Positions 19,170 to 28,604 are shown, counted from the stretch's first letter. The stretch: 64,000 nucleotides of DNA from Brucepastera parasyntrophica (GCF_022376835.1 NZ_CP084606.1:552501-616500), one strand, 5' to 3'. The notes: generated by a model from the sequence alone, not told the origin. Numbers and translations are program-made.

Positions 19170-20267
19170 GTGTATACATACAGAGTAAAAACGAATCGGA
19201 ATATTTATGGAAAAATTGGAGAACAGGGCTCTCGAACATATAAAAAACTCCTGAACGACCCTTCAGTCCCCGAACTGGATGATGAACTGAAAACAGTTTC
19301 CGGACTGCAGGAATTGCATGACCAGCTGGTTGTGATACGGGATGTTCTGTTTTCTTTTTCCCGCGGGGATCTTTCCCCCTATGTTTCAACACGGGGATTT
19401 ATCGCCGGAAGTATAAAAGCGCTTCAGGCCCATTTAAGGCACATGGTCTGGCAGGTCCAGCAGGTTGAACAGGGCGATTTCACCCAGCGCGTTGAATTTC
19501 TCGGGGACTTTTCCGCCGCCTTCAACAATATGGTTGTCAGGCTGGACAATACGCTGAAAACACTGCACCAGAATGAAAAAAAACTCCTTTCCCTGACTGA
19601 CAATCTCCGCAATGAAGTTAACCTCCGGGATTCAGCAATGGAGGAAATTCAGGAAAGCGAAGCCCGCTTCAAATATCTTGCGAGCCATGACCCCCTGACA
19701 GGGGTTTTTAACCGTCGCTCCTTTATGGACAGAGTCATAGCCGAGCTGAAAGTTGCCAAAAGCAATTCCATGCCCTGCTGCCTAGCCCTTCTTGATATTG
19801 ACTTTTTCAAGAAATTTAATGATACACACGGGCATCTGCTTGGGGATGAAGCTTTAAAGCATGTTGTAAAAATCGCGGTGGGCGTTTTACGAAGCGCGGA
19901 TTTTATGGGCCGTTACGGCGGAGAGGAATTCATTTTTCTGTTTGTCAATGCTGATATCAATCAGGGATACCAGATAGCGGAGCGGATACGCAAGGCAATT
20001 ATCACAAGCCCGCTTGAGAATGACGGAAAGATACTTCCGCTGACAGTCAGCGTGGGTGTAAGCGTTATCCAGCCGGACGACAAAATAAGAAGAGAGGAAG
20101 ATATTATCAGCCTGGCGGACGAAGCCTTATATGAAGCAAAAAAAACAGGCAGAAACAGAGTTATATGCCTTTCTCCGCTCCTGCCGGACATAACGGAAAC
20201 AGACAAAGACCCCTTCTCGGCCGCGCCGGCAATGAAAAACATCAGCCTGAACAGCAGCCTGCTGTAA
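19170..20267 (+). CDS. GGDEF diguanylate cyclase; N-terminus uncertain
   Basis: Makes cyclic-di-GMP from GTP. A HAMP-like or helical region lies at about 60-150 (RGDLSPYVSTRGFIAGSIKAL, EQGDFTQRVEFLGDFSAAFN in parts), with a coiled coil at about 125-165. The GGDEF domain is at about 175-335 with DPLTGVFNRRSF, DIDFFKKFND and the active GGEEF. No transmembrane segment is seen. The open frame begins at a GTG (19170) inside the ribosome-site region. An alternative ATG at 19207 becomes in frame if the A6 run at 19242-19247 is seven bases, giving MEKLENRALEHIKKLL. The structured leader precedes it. Confidence 0.85.
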   Translation: MYTYRVKTNRNIYGKIGEQGSRTYKKLLNDPSVPELDDELKTVSGLQELHDQLVVIRDVLFSFSRGDLSPYVSTRGFIAGSIKALQAHLRHMVWQVQQVEQGDFTQRVEFLGDFSAAFNNMVVRLDNTLKTLHQNEKKLLSLTDNLRNEVNLRDSAMEEIQESEARFKYLASHDPLTGVFNRRSFMDRVIAELKVAKSNSMPCCLALLDIDFFKKFNDTHGHLLGDEALKHVVKIAVGVLRSADFMGRYGGEEFIFLFVNADINQGYQIAERIRKAIITSPLENDGKILPLTVSVGVSVIQPDDKIRREEDIISLADEALYEAKKTGRNRVICLSPLLPDITETDKDPFSAAPAMKNISLNSSLL

Positions 20268-20327
20268 ATTTTCTGAAAATATACTATAATATATAGTATA
20301 AAAAGAGTTTTATTTCAGGAGGTGGTT

Positions 20328-20864
20328 ATGCAAGAGATTATTTTCATGTATACGCAATACATAAAACAGACAAATGAAACAGTCGTTTCACTGCTTAACT
20401 GCATAAGTCATGAAGAACGTGAAAAAGACCGCGGAAGTTTTTACGGCGGCTTGTCTGAACTGGTGAGGCATATTCTCGGCGGGACTATTTATTTTCATTC
20501 CCTTTTCCGGGATTCCCTTCCCGCAAAGGTTAAAGCCTTAAAAGCGCTTGACGCAAGCAGGGATATTGTTGAAATTCCTGAAAAGGCCATAACGGAAGAA
20601 CAGTGGGAGCATTTGACTTCCGCGCTTGCGGTTGTTGACCACGCGACCATTAATTTTGCGTCCCGCCTTACTGAAAAGGATTTAAAACTCCCGGTAAAAC
20701 TCGACTGGTACGGAGGCAAGCCTCCTTCAGTCCCGCTGTTTTTTCTTTTCCACCAGCTCATTGTTCACGTAATCCACCATCAGGGCCAGATATCGCAAAT
20801 CCTTGATGAAATGGAAATCGATCATGATTTTTCAGGGATAAATATTGCGTTTATGCCTCAATAA
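20328..20864 (+). CDS. DinB family protein
   Basis: About 178 residues with a DinB four-helix fold. Metal-binding His residues appear in ELVRHILGG and VHVIHHQGQISQIL at the expected positions of the last helix. DinB proteins bind divalent metal, and some act as thiol transferases; the function here is unknown. The start ATG at 20328 is chosen because AGGAGG lies seven bases upstream; the GTG at 20322 lies within that site. Confidence 0.82.
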   Translation: MQEIIFMYTQYIKQTNETVVSLLNCISHEEREKDRGSFYGGLSELVRHILGGTIYFHSLFRDSLPAKVKALKALDASRDIVEIPEKAITEEQWEHLTSALAVVDHATINFASRLTEKDLKLPVKLDWYGGKPPSVPLFFLFHQLIVHVIHHQGQISQILDEMEIDHDFSGINIAFMPQ

Positions 20865-20891
20865 ATTTGCGCTGCGGCGCGGGTATACTGA

Positions 20892-21344
20892 TTAATCAAT
20901 AATTCCCTTATCTTTCCGTTCCTGCATGTATTGGACTATTTCATCAGGGGAAGGATAAAAAACAGTACCTGCGGAGGACGGGCTGCGGCTCCGGTATAGA
21001 GGTTCCCTGTTTTCACAGCGTATATTTTTGCCGGACAGGGCGGCCTGCAGGAGCTTGCCGTCATCGGGAAAAATCCGGTACCTGTTTTCGCCCCTGGAAT
21101 ATATAAGTTCATAAATTCCGCAGGGACTGCCGCTGATGACTTCGGCCGCCTTCAGATACAGGATGGCTTCCTCAGGGGATTTGAATGGCATAAAACATCT
21201 CGCCTTTCTTTCACCCCTGACGTCAATACAGATCAACCGCCCGCACACCGGGCACTTAAACTGGCGGTGTTTTTTCAGACAGTCCTCAGCATTTTTCAGG
21301 GGAGTTATCCGCGCATTTTCAGAATAGCATTCCGGGCATTTCAT
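20892..21344 (-). CDS. zinc-ribbon protein
   Basis: A 150-residue protein whose N-terminus forms a zinc ribbon: MKCPECYSE and FKCPVCGRLIC give two CxxC pairs 26 residues apart. The remainder is of unknown fold; RGENRYRIFPDDGKLLQAA is basic and could bind nucleic acid. It lies 44 bases downstream of the trypsin-like protease gene, so the two may form an operon. I do not recognise a function. Confidence 0.6.
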   Translation of the reverse strand: MKCPECYSENARITPLKNAEDCLKKHRQFKCPVCGRLICIDVRGERKARCFMPFKSPEEAILYLKAAEVISGSPCGIYELIYSRGENRYRIFPDDGKLLQAALSGKNIRCENREPLYRSRSPSSAGTVFYPSPDEIVQYMQERKDKGIID

Positions 21345-21388
21345 TGTTATTTCTTCTGTTCCGAATATACAATTTCCGGAGACAGAAA

Positions 21389-22273
21389 TTATCCTTCGGC
21401 AAATTCCACATTGTGGCTTCTCATAAAGTCTTTTATGGCGTCAACATGGATACAGTTTCCTACATATAGGAATTCATGTTCCCGGACTTTCACCATTTTC
21501 CCGTTTCTGTTCAGATTTTCTTCTATATCGAAATTCAAATCAAAATACCTTGTCGCGTACTGCATTCCCCAAATCTTTCCGTCCCGGTCGAATACCGGTC
21601 CCCCGCTCTGGCCCCGAAGGCCGGGAGTACTCATTTCAAAACCAAAGACTTCACGGTCATCATCAATCAAAAGTCTGGTCACCATTCCCTCAAGCGGAAA
21701 ACGGGGCGACTCTATACGCCCGATTTCGGTCCATTCGATTGAATCTGTTTCGGTGTTAAGCCTGTAATTCGTAAATTCGGGAAAGGGATACCCCAGCTTG
21801 CACAAATATTTTCCCTGCAGCAACGAATTTCCGTCTTCCGCAAACACCGGAAAAGTGTCGCACAGGAGATCTGAATAATGTACAAAATGGATCAGAGCCA
21901 GATCAATTTCAGGATGCATAAAATATTCAATTTCAAGGTTTCCTTCCACACATCCCATAAAGCAGTTATATATTTCATATAACGGTTTTTTCGGATAACC
22001 GTATGCCTTCATCAGCTTTTTTCTCAGTCTGTTCGGATTCTTTCCGCTGTTATCTGCCTCAAGTTCGGCAAGAAACCGCTGCCTTTTTTCGAGAACGGCA
22101 GCAGTAAGAACAAACTGGTCAACAATGTGCTTGCAGGTTAAGGCCCAGCCGTCCTTATTGACAAAAAAAAGGGTCGCCGAACTTGTTTCAATATGGGGCG
22201 AGTCAATATTCCTCGAGATGGTATGAATCGCTCTGGTAAAATCTGAAACGTTTTGAATCGCCTGTACAAACAT
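21389..22273 (-). CDS. trypsin-like serine protease, cytoplasmic
   Basis: A 294-residue S1-type protease. Catalytic residues are visible: His in LTCKHIVDQ (about 48), Asp in PEIDLALIHF (about 127) and Ser in GLRGQSGGPVFD (about 223). There is no signal peptide, so it is probably cytoplasmic or exported by another route. This resembles stand-alone trypsin-like genes linked to stress and defence. The structured leader copy C is directly upstream. The zinc-ribbon gene follows downstream. The substrate is unknown. Confidence 0.8.
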   Translation of the reverse strand: MFVQAIQNVSDFTRAIHTISRNIDSPHIETSSATLFFVNKDGWALTCKHIVDQFVLTAAVLEKRQRFLAELEADNSGKNPNRLRKKLMKAYGYPKKPLYEIYNCFMGCVEGNLEIEYFMHPEIDLALIHFVHYSDLLCDTFPVFAEDGNSLLQGKYLCKLGYPFPEFTNYRLNTETDSIEWTEIGRIESPRFPLEGMVTRLLIDDDREVFGFEMSTPGLRGQSGGPVFDRDGKIWGMQYATRYFDLNFDIEENLNRNGKMVKVREHEFLYVGNCIHVDAIKDFMRSHNVEFAEG

Positions 22274-22301
22274 TTGTTTTTTCTCCTTATGCTCCGTGTA
22301 A

Positions 22302-22386
22302 GTTTCTGATGTAATAATCAGCTAATTCTTTACATCAGAAACAGTTACAACCGGAAATAGTCAAATAATTCAAATTACTTGACTAT
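22302..22386 (-). promoter_or_regulatory. structured leader element, copy C (upstream of trypsin-like protease)
   Basis: Read on the minus strand, a first hairpin pairs ATAGTCAA with TTGACTAT (22386 to 22357). It is followed by a linker TTTCCGGTTGTAACT and a second hairpin with 13-bp arms GTTTCTGATGTAA and TTACATCAGAAAC (22342 to 22302). The protease ATG is 29 bases downstream. Compared with copy B (31028-31113), several stem positions differ by paired changes. Confidence 0.65.
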
Positions 22387-22534
22387 GATACTCCATTATA
22401 ACCCGGATGGGTCATATTTTCAAACAAAAACAGATACCTTATCTCCGCCGGCACAGAGTGTCCGCCGGCACAGGTTGACGTTATACCGTAATTTTTATAC
22501 CCTTGAGTAATACTTTATTTTTCCGGAGGGAAGT

Positions 22535-23146
22535 ATGTCAAAAGGGACCAAAACACTCCTGATTGTTGTTGCCGTTATACTGGTCATAGGGATCGGTGTG
22601 TATTCGTTTTTTGCTGGAAATTACAATTCAATGGTGAACAAGGAAGAAGCCGTAAAAAGCCAGTGGGCGCAGGTTGAAAATGTGTATCAGCGCAGACTGG
22701 ATCTGGTACCGAATCTTGTCGCAACTGTCAGAGGCGCAGCGTCCCACGAGGCCGCGGTCCTTACTCAGGTTACCGAAGCCCGCGCAAAAGCAGGCGGCGT
22801 AATGAATGTTTCCGATGAAATTCTCAATGATCCGGAAGCCTTCCGCCGTTTTCAGCAGGCCCAGAATGAATTGGGCAGCGCGCTCCAGAGGCTCCTTGTC
22901 GTAACGGAAAATTATCCTGACCTGAAAGTGAATGAAAATTTCCTCACCCTGCAGAGTCAGCTTGAAGGCACTGAAAACAGAATCGCCGTTGAACGCAACC
23001 GCTATAATACCGTTGTACAGGATTACAATAGTTTTATACGCAATTTCCCGCGGTCAATTATCGCGAATATGAACGGATTTACCCAGAAAGCCTATTTTAC
23101 TGCGGATGAAGGCGCGCAGAGAGCCCCCACGGTATCATTCGAATGA
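22535..23146 (+). CDS. LemA family protein
   Basis: A 203-residue protein with an N-terminal membrane anchor (about 5-28) and a coiled-coil helical bundle. LemA hallmarks are YNSMVNKEEAVKSQWAQVEN, the following YQRRLDLVPNLV and ENRIAVERNRYNTVVQDYN. The protein faces the periplasm or outer leaflet. The ATG follows CCGGAGG. It overlaps the next gene by four bases and heads a three-gene cluster with two TPM-domain proteins, the common LemA-TPM arrangement. Confidence 0.92.
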   Translation: MSKGTKTLLIVVAVILVIGIGVYSFFAGNYNSMVNKEEAVKSQWAQVENVYQRRLDLVPNLVATVRGAASHEAAVLTQVTEARAKAGGVMNVSDEILNDPEAFRRFQQAQNELGSALQRLLVVTENYPDLKVNENFLTLQSQLEGTENRIAVERNRYNTVVQDYNSFIRNFPRSIIANMNGFTQKAYFTADEGAQRAPTVSFE

Positions 23147-23835
23147 CGAAAAAAAGGCTGATTTCCAAATTAAAGCTTGCTGAAGCCGATCTTGAACGCA
23201 TTAAAACGGCAATAATCGAAGCGGAAAAAAAAACAGACGGGGAAATTTCCATCGCGGTTATCCCTGAAAGTTCCTCGTATGCCTTCCATGAATTATTCGC
23301 CTCTCTTATTGCAGGCGCGGTCGGGTTTGCGATACTGCTGCCCTTCTATAATTCAATAATTGCTGTCGTCGATCATTTTTCCTGGCACCTTCCGGCGTGG
23401 TTCGGAGCGTCACTCTATGGATTTCTGTTTTTCGCGATCATCGCCCTGGCCTATGTAATTACAAACATACCGGCGGTTGACCGTCTGGTTATCCCGCGCG
23501 CCGAGCGGCGGAAATCGGTATACCGGCGGGCGCTTCAGCATTTTGTTGAAAGCGGCGTATATGCTACCCATAACCGGTCGGGGATTCTCATTTTCATTTC
23601 ATACATGGAACAGGAAGTAAGAATTCTTGCCGATACCGGGATCAGCGAAAAAATCAAGCCTGAAGACTGGGACGCGATAGCGGGGAAAATAGCAAAGGGC
23701 ATAACGGAAAACAATTTGACCGAGGTTATGATTGATTCAATCCATTCCTGCGGCGAACTGCTTGCACAGTATTTTCCTTTCACGCAGGATAACCGGAATA
23801 TTCTGGCCGACAGCATTGTTATCCTCGAGGATTAA
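23143..23835 (+). CDS. TPM domain membrane protein
   Basis: 230 residues. TPM (TLP18.3/Psb32/MOLO-1) features are IKTAIIEAEKKTDGEISIAVI near the N-terminus and ILIFISYMEQEVRILADTGI later. Two membrane segments lie between them at about 45-65 and 78-103. The start ATG overlaps the LemA stop (ATGA), indicating translational coupling. It probably works with LemA and the second TPM protein in the envelope; molecular function is unknown. Confidence 0.82.
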   Translation: MTKKRLISKLKLAEADLERIKTAIIEAEKKTDGEISIAVIPESSSYAFHELFASLIAGAVGFAILLPFYNSIIAVVDHFSWHLPAWFGASLYGFLFFAIIALAYVITNIPAVDRLVIPRAERRKSVYRRALQHFVESGVYATHNRSGILIFISYMEQEVRILADTGISEKIKPEDWDAIAGKIAKGITENNLTEVMIDSIHSCGELLAQYFPFTQDNRNILADSIVILED

Positions 23836-23967
23836 TCCCGTCTTCATCAAGAATGATTATAAGTGTTTGTCAGGCAAGGCAATCTATAAACCTGCCTGAC
23901 AGGCAATGCTGATTTAAGGCATCGAGATTTTGCCAGTATTGCACTAAGTCTATGGAGCATAACCAGT

Positions 23968-24756
23968 ATGAATAAGAACACCGGACATATTACATTCCGC
24001 AGAACCGCGGCAGCCGTACTAATACTTTTGCTGCTGCCGCTGACACTATCGGCTCTTGATGTTCCTGTAATGGATGGTCCGGTAAATGACAATGCCCGCA
24101 TAATGACCTCAACTGAACGGGCATCGCTTTCGGCGTACCTTAATGAATTGAATGATAAGACAGGCATTCAGATCGCTGTCCTTACCATAGATTCGCTTGA
24201 AGGCGAATCGCTCGAATCTTTTTCAATCCGTGTCGCCGACAAGTGGGCGCTCGGACAAAAGGGAAAAGACAACGGGGTGCTTTTGCTGGTATGTATGGAA
24301 GACCGGTCTCTCAGGATTGAAACGGGGTATGGCCTTGAAGGTGACCTCACTGACGCCGCAAGCGACCTCATTATAAGAAAGGTAATCGTTCCCTACTTCA
24401 AGAAGGGCGACTACGGCGAAGGAATTATTGCGGGGGTACGGAATATTGTCGGCATTGTAACAGGTGACCCGGACATTGTTTCCGATGAGGTAAAAAACCC
24501 GCAGGAAGAAAACGGGGGAAATCCTTTCATAACATTCATCCTGGTAATACTTTTTATTGTGATTATGTCCTCAGGAAGAGGTGGCGGCCTTTTTGCCTTT
24601 CTATTCGGGTCATTCCTGTCTTCCGGAAAAGGAGGTTCCTCAGGGAGGGGCCATTCGGGAGGAGGCTTTTCCGGCGGAGGCGGCGGACGCAGCGGCGGAG
24701 GTTTCTCCGGCGGAGGCGGACGTTTTGGCGGCGGCGGAGCATCGGGACGCTGGTAA
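23968..24756 (+). CDS. TPM domain protein with Gly-rich C-terminal tail (YgcG-like)
   Basis: 262 residues. A signal peptide or anchor lies at about 8-28 (AAAVLILLLLPLTLSALD). The TPM domain at about 35-165 has NDNARIMTSTERASLSAYL and IETGYGLEGDLTDAAS. A membrane segment follows at about 188-210, then a Gly/Ser-rich tail with SGGGFSGGGGG repeats, the usual layout of this family. It is 132 bases after the previous gene; the interval holds a TGTCAGGCA...TGCCTGACA inverted repeat near 23868-23901. Function is unknown. Confidence 0.85.
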   Translation: MNKNTGHITFRRTAAAVLILLLLPLTLSALDVPVMDGPVNDNARIMTSTERASLSAYLNELNDKTGIQIAVLTIDSLEGESLESFSIRVADKWALGQKGKDNGVLLLVCMEDRSLRIETGYGLEGDLTDAASDLIIRKVIVPYFKKGDYGEGIIAGVRNIVGIVTGDPDIVSDEVKNPQEENGGNPFITFILVILFIVIMSSGRGGGLFAFLFGSFLSSGKGGSSGRGHSGGGFSGGGGGRSGGGFSGGGGRFGGGGASGRW

Positions 24757-24818
24757 ACCTGCTTTTTCGACCGGCGCAAGGCCGGCATTTGCCGGTATCA
24801 CACAATTGATACAGAATC

Positions 24819-25196
24819 ATGGATAAAAGAATTTCTGACGCGGTAACAGTTGCCCTGCAATTTAATGACTGCATTAACAGCAGGGATGCTGACTGTCTGT
24901 CAGGATTAATGACTGACAATCATTTATTTATCGACCGGGCAAATAACCGTATTGCCGGAAAAGAAAAAAACAACTCCAACTGGAAAAAGTTTTTTGATTT
25001 GTTTCCCGATTACCGGAACATTTTTGAAACCGTAACTTCCCGGGATACGACCGTGATTATGCGGGGCTATTCAGTCTGCGCGGAAAAAGAACTTAACTGC
25101 AGGGCCATATGGACGGCAAAAATAGAAAAAACAAAAGTAAAAGAGTGGCGCGTCTATGACGATACGGAAGAGAACAGGATCGCGCTGGGAATATAA
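24819..25196 (+). CDS. SnoaL-like/NTF2-fold protein
   Basis: A 125-residue protein with an NTF2-like cone fold: AVTVALQFNDCINSRDADCL at the start, then GLMTDNHLFIDRAN and WKKFFDLFPDYRNIFETV. The pattern matches SnoaL-like nuclear-transport-factor families. No catalytic pair can be assigned with confidence. It starts at ATG 24819 without a clear ribosome site. It is convergent with the pseudouridine synthase gene. Confidence 0.7.
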   Translation: MDKRISDAVTVALQFNDCINSRDADCLSGLMTDNHLFIDRANNRIAGKEKNNSNWKKFFDLFPDYRNIFETVTSRDTTVIMRGYSVCAEKELNCRAIWTAKIEKTKVKEWRVYDDTEENRIALGI

Positions 25197-25241
25197 AAGC
25201 CCTGGCATTTTATCAAGTAACCGGATAATGCGTGTCTTTCT

Positions 25242-25973
25242 TTACACTGTTTCAGAACATAAAACGGCTATTTCTTCCCGGGTCAATTCACGGTATGAAC
25301 CCGGGAGAAGCTGTTCATCAAGCAAAAGATTCCCCATAGCTATTCTTCTGAGATACACAACTTCATTTCCGGACGCCTTGAACATTTTTTTTACCTGATG
25401 GAATTTTCCTTCCTGTATAGTCAGCAGCATTGAACCGGGACCGTCCCCTGCCCGTTCGATAACAGCGGGAAGACAGGTGTACCCGTTATGAAAAGAAATC
25501 CCTTTCCGGAAGTTTTGCTCATACTCAGAAAAAAGCCTGTCGTCAACCGGGTCCCTCAGGCGGACATAATACGTTTTGTTCACTCCCGTTTTCGGTGAAG
25601 TCAGCCGGTGCGTGAGGGGTCCGTCATTTGTTATAATAAGCAAACCTTCGGTGTCATAATCAAGGCGGCCTACCGGAAAAAGGGACATTGAGGCAAAGGG
25701 TTCGCCGAGCAGATCCATTACAGTCGGATATACAGGATCGCCTGTTGATGTGACCGTTCCCTGAGGTTTGTTCAGCATCAGGTATACCGAGGTCCTTATA
25801 TGCAGGGGAGCTCCATTGAGAAAAAAACTGTCTGTCTGCGGATCAACGAATACGGAAGGATCAGTAATAATTCTATCGTTAAGGGTTAAGGCGCCTGATC
25901 TCACCATCCGTTTTATGTCCCTGCGCGAACCGAACCCGTTCGCGCCAAGAATTTTATCGAGACGGACGTTCAT
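25242..25973 (-). CDS. RsuA/RluB-type rRNA pseudouridine synthase
   Basis: Isomerises uridine to pseudouridine in rRNA. 243 residues. An S4 RNA-binding domain lies at 1-60 (MNVRLDKILGANGFGSRRDI), then the catalytic domain with VGRLDYDTEGLLIITNDG, where the Asp in GRLDYDTEGLL is the nucleophile, and KTYYVRL. The size and motif order fit the RsuA/RluB/RluE/RluF family, closest to the 16S U516 enzyme. The exact target is inferred. It overlaps the upstream MgtC-family gene by 20 bases, so the two are coupled. Confidence 0.88.
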   Translation of the reverse strand: MNVRLDKILGANGFGSRRDIKRMVRSGALTLNDRIITDPSVFVDPQTDSFFLNGAPLHIRTSVYLMLNKPQGTVTSTGDPVYPTVMDLLGEPFASMSLFPVGRLDYDTEGLLIITNDGPLTHRLTSPKTGVNKTYYVRLRDPVDDRLFSEYEQNFRKGISFHNGYTCLPAVIERAGDGPGSMLLTIQEGKFHQVKKMFKASGNEVVYLRRIAMGNLLLDEQLLPGSYRELTREEIAVLCSETV

Positions 25974-26664
25974 TTGACGTGAGTTCCATTTTCAGGAGAT
26001 TTCCGTTTGCGGCAAGCAGTTTGGGTAATTGCATTATATCCGTACGCTCCGGAATATGGACCTGAAGGACAATCCGTATTCTGTCGGAAGACAGGTTCTT
26101 TGAAATGTCTGTATTTGAAATAAGTATTTTCAGCTCGCCCAGTTCTTTTTCAAGTTTTGCGTAATTAAACCCCTCCTCCTTGTATACAAGAAGCAGTGTT
26201 TTGACATTCTTTGCCGGAAAAAAATGAAGTTCAATCTGGTCCATAATTACCAGTGTAAGGATTGCGCCGCCGAGGGTTATGCCTGCCGGCAAATACGCAC
26301 CCAGCCCGATCGCAAGGCCGATCGCCGCTGTCACCCAGATTGTCGCCGCGGTAGTCAGGCCCTTTATATTCATGCCCTGCCGTATTATGGCGCCGCCGCC
26401 GAGAAAACCGATGCCTGAAACTACCTGGGCAGCGATACGCCCCGGATCACCGTTTTGAGCCGACGCCAAAAACAGAATAGCCTCGGCGCCGGACCCGGTA
26501 AAGCCTCCCGACACCAGAAGGGAAACAATCATAATCAGCGTTGAACCGGTACTGATGAGGATATGGGTTTTAAGACCAGCCGGCTGCAAATGTATCTGCC
26601 GTTCAAGGCCGATTAAAAGCCCGGCGAGGAGACTGAGCAGAAGACGCAGGAGTATTACATTCAT
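25954..26664 (-). CDS. MgtC/SapB family membrane protein
   Basis: About 236 residues. Four to five membrane segments lie in the first 140 residues with LLAGLLIGLERQIHLQPAGL, TGSTLIMIVSLL and IGFLGGGAIIRQG, the MgtC signatures. The C-terminal soluble part (about 150-236) resembles an ACT-like domain. Family members affect Mg2+ homeostasis or modulate ATPases. The start ATG 26664 (MNVILLRLL) is preferred to the upstream reading because it begins at the first hydrophobic helix. It is translationally coupled to the pseudouridine synthase gene. Confidence 0.85.
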   Translation of the reverse strand: MNVILLRLLLSLLAGLLIGLERQIHLQPAGLKTHILISTGSTLIMIVSLLVSGGFTGSGAEAILFLASAQNGDPGRIAAQVVSGIGFLGGGAIIRQGMNIKGLTTAATIWVTAAIGLAIGLGAYLPAGITLGGAILTLVIMDQIELHFFPAKNVKTLLLVYKEEGFNYAKLEKELGELKILISNTDISKNLSSDRIRIVLQVHIPERTDIMQLPKLLAANGNLLKMELTSNERPSR

Positions 26665-26903
26665 GCCCGTATTATAGCCGGAAGACGCGCAGACATGCAA
26701 GTTTTTTATTCGTGGCAAGGGTTTAACCAGCCTGCGGCGTTTTTTATAAAAAACCTATACAAACGTTAGTTTTTTATCGGTTCCATAGTAATAGACCTGA
26801 AACCAATTCCACGGGAAAACGAAATACTTTGCCGCTCTGCGGCGAGGTAGTTTATTCTGTTTTGACAGGTTTCAGCACAGAGAACTGTTTTCCGGCTTAA
26901 GTA

Positions 26904-27316
26904 TTATTTTTTTATTCCGTTTGCCGCCAGAATTCCGGCAAAAGCGGTCCTGTCCTGAATACTTTTCAGTTCAAACCGGAGTCTTTCCTGTGTGAGCAGT
27001 AAAAAATCTTCATTCAGGGGTTTCCATGAATGGATGTTTTCCCACATCAGAATTTTATCATTTACGATTCCGTTTTCATATACGCCATGAAATTTCCGGA
27101 GTTTCTTTTTCAGAATTTGGCCAAGCAGGGCGTCAGCGTAAAAAAAGCCCGCGTAAAATATAAACAGAAGATTTCGGGAAAATGAAACAAGCAGAATAAA
27201 AAATAATCCTGTTATCCAAAAGACCGCAATATCCCTGAGTGTTTTTCCGCATTTCTTTCCGGACAGAATACTGTTATTCTTTTTTCCATTTTCGCATCCA
27301 CTTTTCCAAGCCTCAT
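26904..27316 (-). CDS. small membrane protein of unknown function; frameshifted
   Basis: About 137 residues once one base is added to the run at 27280-27285. The restored sequence runs MEKKNNSILSGKKCGKTLRD, then a hydrophobic stretch DIAVFWITGLFFILLVSFSR and LLFIFYAGFFYADALL, then a soluble part with FHGVYENGIVNDKILMWENI and FELKSIQDRTAFAGILAANG. Two membrane segments followed by a PH-like or DUF-type domain are suggested by the YENGI...WENI pattern. Start is ATG 27316 or 27289; the latter has a GGAAAAGTGGA stretch before it. I do not recognise the family. Confidence 0.55.
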
Positions 27317-27461
27317 TATTTTTACCGCGCTGTATATAATGGAAACAAACGGTTTTACTGCAAACCGGAAAAAAAGAACAGACCTATGCATATAAAGACA
27401 ATACTTTTTGAAGTCAAACTTTTTCCTTTTGCGGACAGGTCCTTGCATATCATGTATGGCT

Positions 27462-27510
27462 TTGTATATGAACAAGTGTTAACCAAAAGTGAACACTTGT
27501 TCATATACAA
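27462..27510. repeat. 19-bp perfect inverted repeat
   Basis: TTGTATATGAACAAGTGTT (27462-27480) and its exact reverse complement (27492-27510) are separated by 11 bases. There is no adjacent T run, so a simple terminator is unlikely. It lies between the small membrane protein gene and KDG kinase and may be an operator or a hairpin. Confidence 0.6.
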
Positions 27511-27550
27511 TATTTAGATCCGGACAATAGGTTAACGGCTGTTCATATTA

Positions 27551-27570
27551 AGGTTAACAGCTGTTAACCT
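27551..27570. promoter_or_regulatory. 20-bp perfect palindrome, GTTAAC-containing
   Basis: AGGTTAACAGCTGTTAACCT is fully self-complementary. A partial copy, AGGTTAACGGCTGTT, lies at 27529-27543. The palindrome ends at the last base of the KDG kinase gene. It looks like a regulator site, possibly of a GntR- or LacI-type protein, but no regulator gene is beside it. Confidence 0.45.
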
Positions 27571-28604
27571 CAGCGCTGGACACGGCCGGATCCGCTACCC
27601 TTGCACAGCGCTTCAACTTCTTCACGGGTTACAAGATTGAAATCTCCGGGAATAGAGTGTTTGAGACAGGAAGCGGCGACGGCAAAATCAAGCATGCGTT
27701 CTTCCTCTCCGGGGTATTCAAGACAGCTGAAAATCAGGGCGGCGGCGAAGGCGTCTCCGGCTCCTATTCTGTCCACTATATCAGTTATTTCATATTTGCG
27801 TGAAACATAAAACCCGGTCTTTGACCGCAAAACGGCGGACCAGTTGTTCCTGTCCGCTGAAAGGGACTCCCGGAGGGTAACGGCCGTGAGAGAAAGATTC
27901 GGCCAGCTGTTCAGGACCTTTTCAGTCAGTTCTTCATATACGGCGGAGTCAATCCTTCCGGCCCCGGCGGTCCCGTGTTCCGCCGCTATACCGAGGCTGT
28001 TCTGGATGTCTTCTTCATTCGCTATGAGTACATCGGCATGCCTTACCAGTTCAGTCATAACGGACACGGGCGAGGCTCTATAATTCCACAGTTTTTTCCG
28101 GTAATTCAGATCAATCGAAACTGTACATCCGGCGGCGGAAGCCTTCCGGACGGCCTCAAGCGCGGCGGCGGCGGCATTTTCAGTAAGGGCCGGGGTTATA
28201 CCGGTAATGTGAAACCATTTTGCCCCTGAGCAGATTTCCACCCAGTTAAAATCTCCCGGCCTGACCCGGGAAATACTGCTTCCTTCCCGGTCATATATAA
28301 CATTTGATGGACGCTGGTCAGACCCGGCTTCGAGAAAATACAGGCCCATACGGCCCTGTTCATACCGGATATGTGACACATCAGTGTTATACCCCTGAAG
28401 AGTCCGGGCCGCCGCCCTTCCCAGGGGATTATCAGGCAGGGCCGTCACAAACACGCCCTGTTTACCCAGCATGCTGAGCGACACGGCCACGTTGGCCTCG
28501 CCGCCGCCGAAGGCGGCTTCAAGCGATGGGCTCTGAAAAAAGCGTTCATGTCCGGGACTTTTAAGCCGGAGCATTATTTCACCGAAGGTAATGATTCTGT
28601 CCAT
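27570..28604 (-). CDS. kdgK: PfkB-family sugar kinase, probably 2-keto-3-deoxygluconate kinase
   Basis: About 344 residues. N-terminal [18 protein letters not shown] and the [11 protein letters not shown] motif are typical of KDG kinases. The C-terminal ribokinase signature [18 protein letters not shown] (about 280-297) contains the anion hole and catalytic Asp. It phosphorylates KDG to KDPG using ATP. The KDPG aldolase gene 2.5 kb away (31133) would then split KDPG to pyruvate and glyceraldehyde-3-phosphate, so both serve uronate or Entner-Doudoroff-type catabolism. The start ATG 28604 (MDRIITFGE) is preferred to the longer reading. Confidence 0.85.
   Translation of the reverse strand: MDRIITFGEIMLRLKSPGHERFFQSPSLEAAFGGGEANVAVSLSMLGKQGVFVTALPDNPLGRAAARTLQGYNTDVSHIRYEQGRMGLYFLEAGSDQRPSNVIYDREGSSISRVRPGDFNWVEICSGAKWFHITGITPALTENAAAAALEAVRKASAAGCTVSIDLNYRKKLWNYRASPVSVMTELVRHADVLIANEEDIQNSLGIAAEHGTAGAGRIDSAVYEELTEKVLNSWPNLSLTAVTLRESLSADRNNWSAVLRSKTGFYVSRKYEITDIVDRIGAGDAFAAALIFSCLEYPGEEERMLDFAVAASCLKHSIPGDFNLVTREEVEALCKGSGSGRVQR

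Noticed and set aside
24563..24919. Minus-strand Pro/Arg-rich frames over the TPM tail
   Set aside because: They are shadows of the Gly-rich repeat of the real gene on the other strand.
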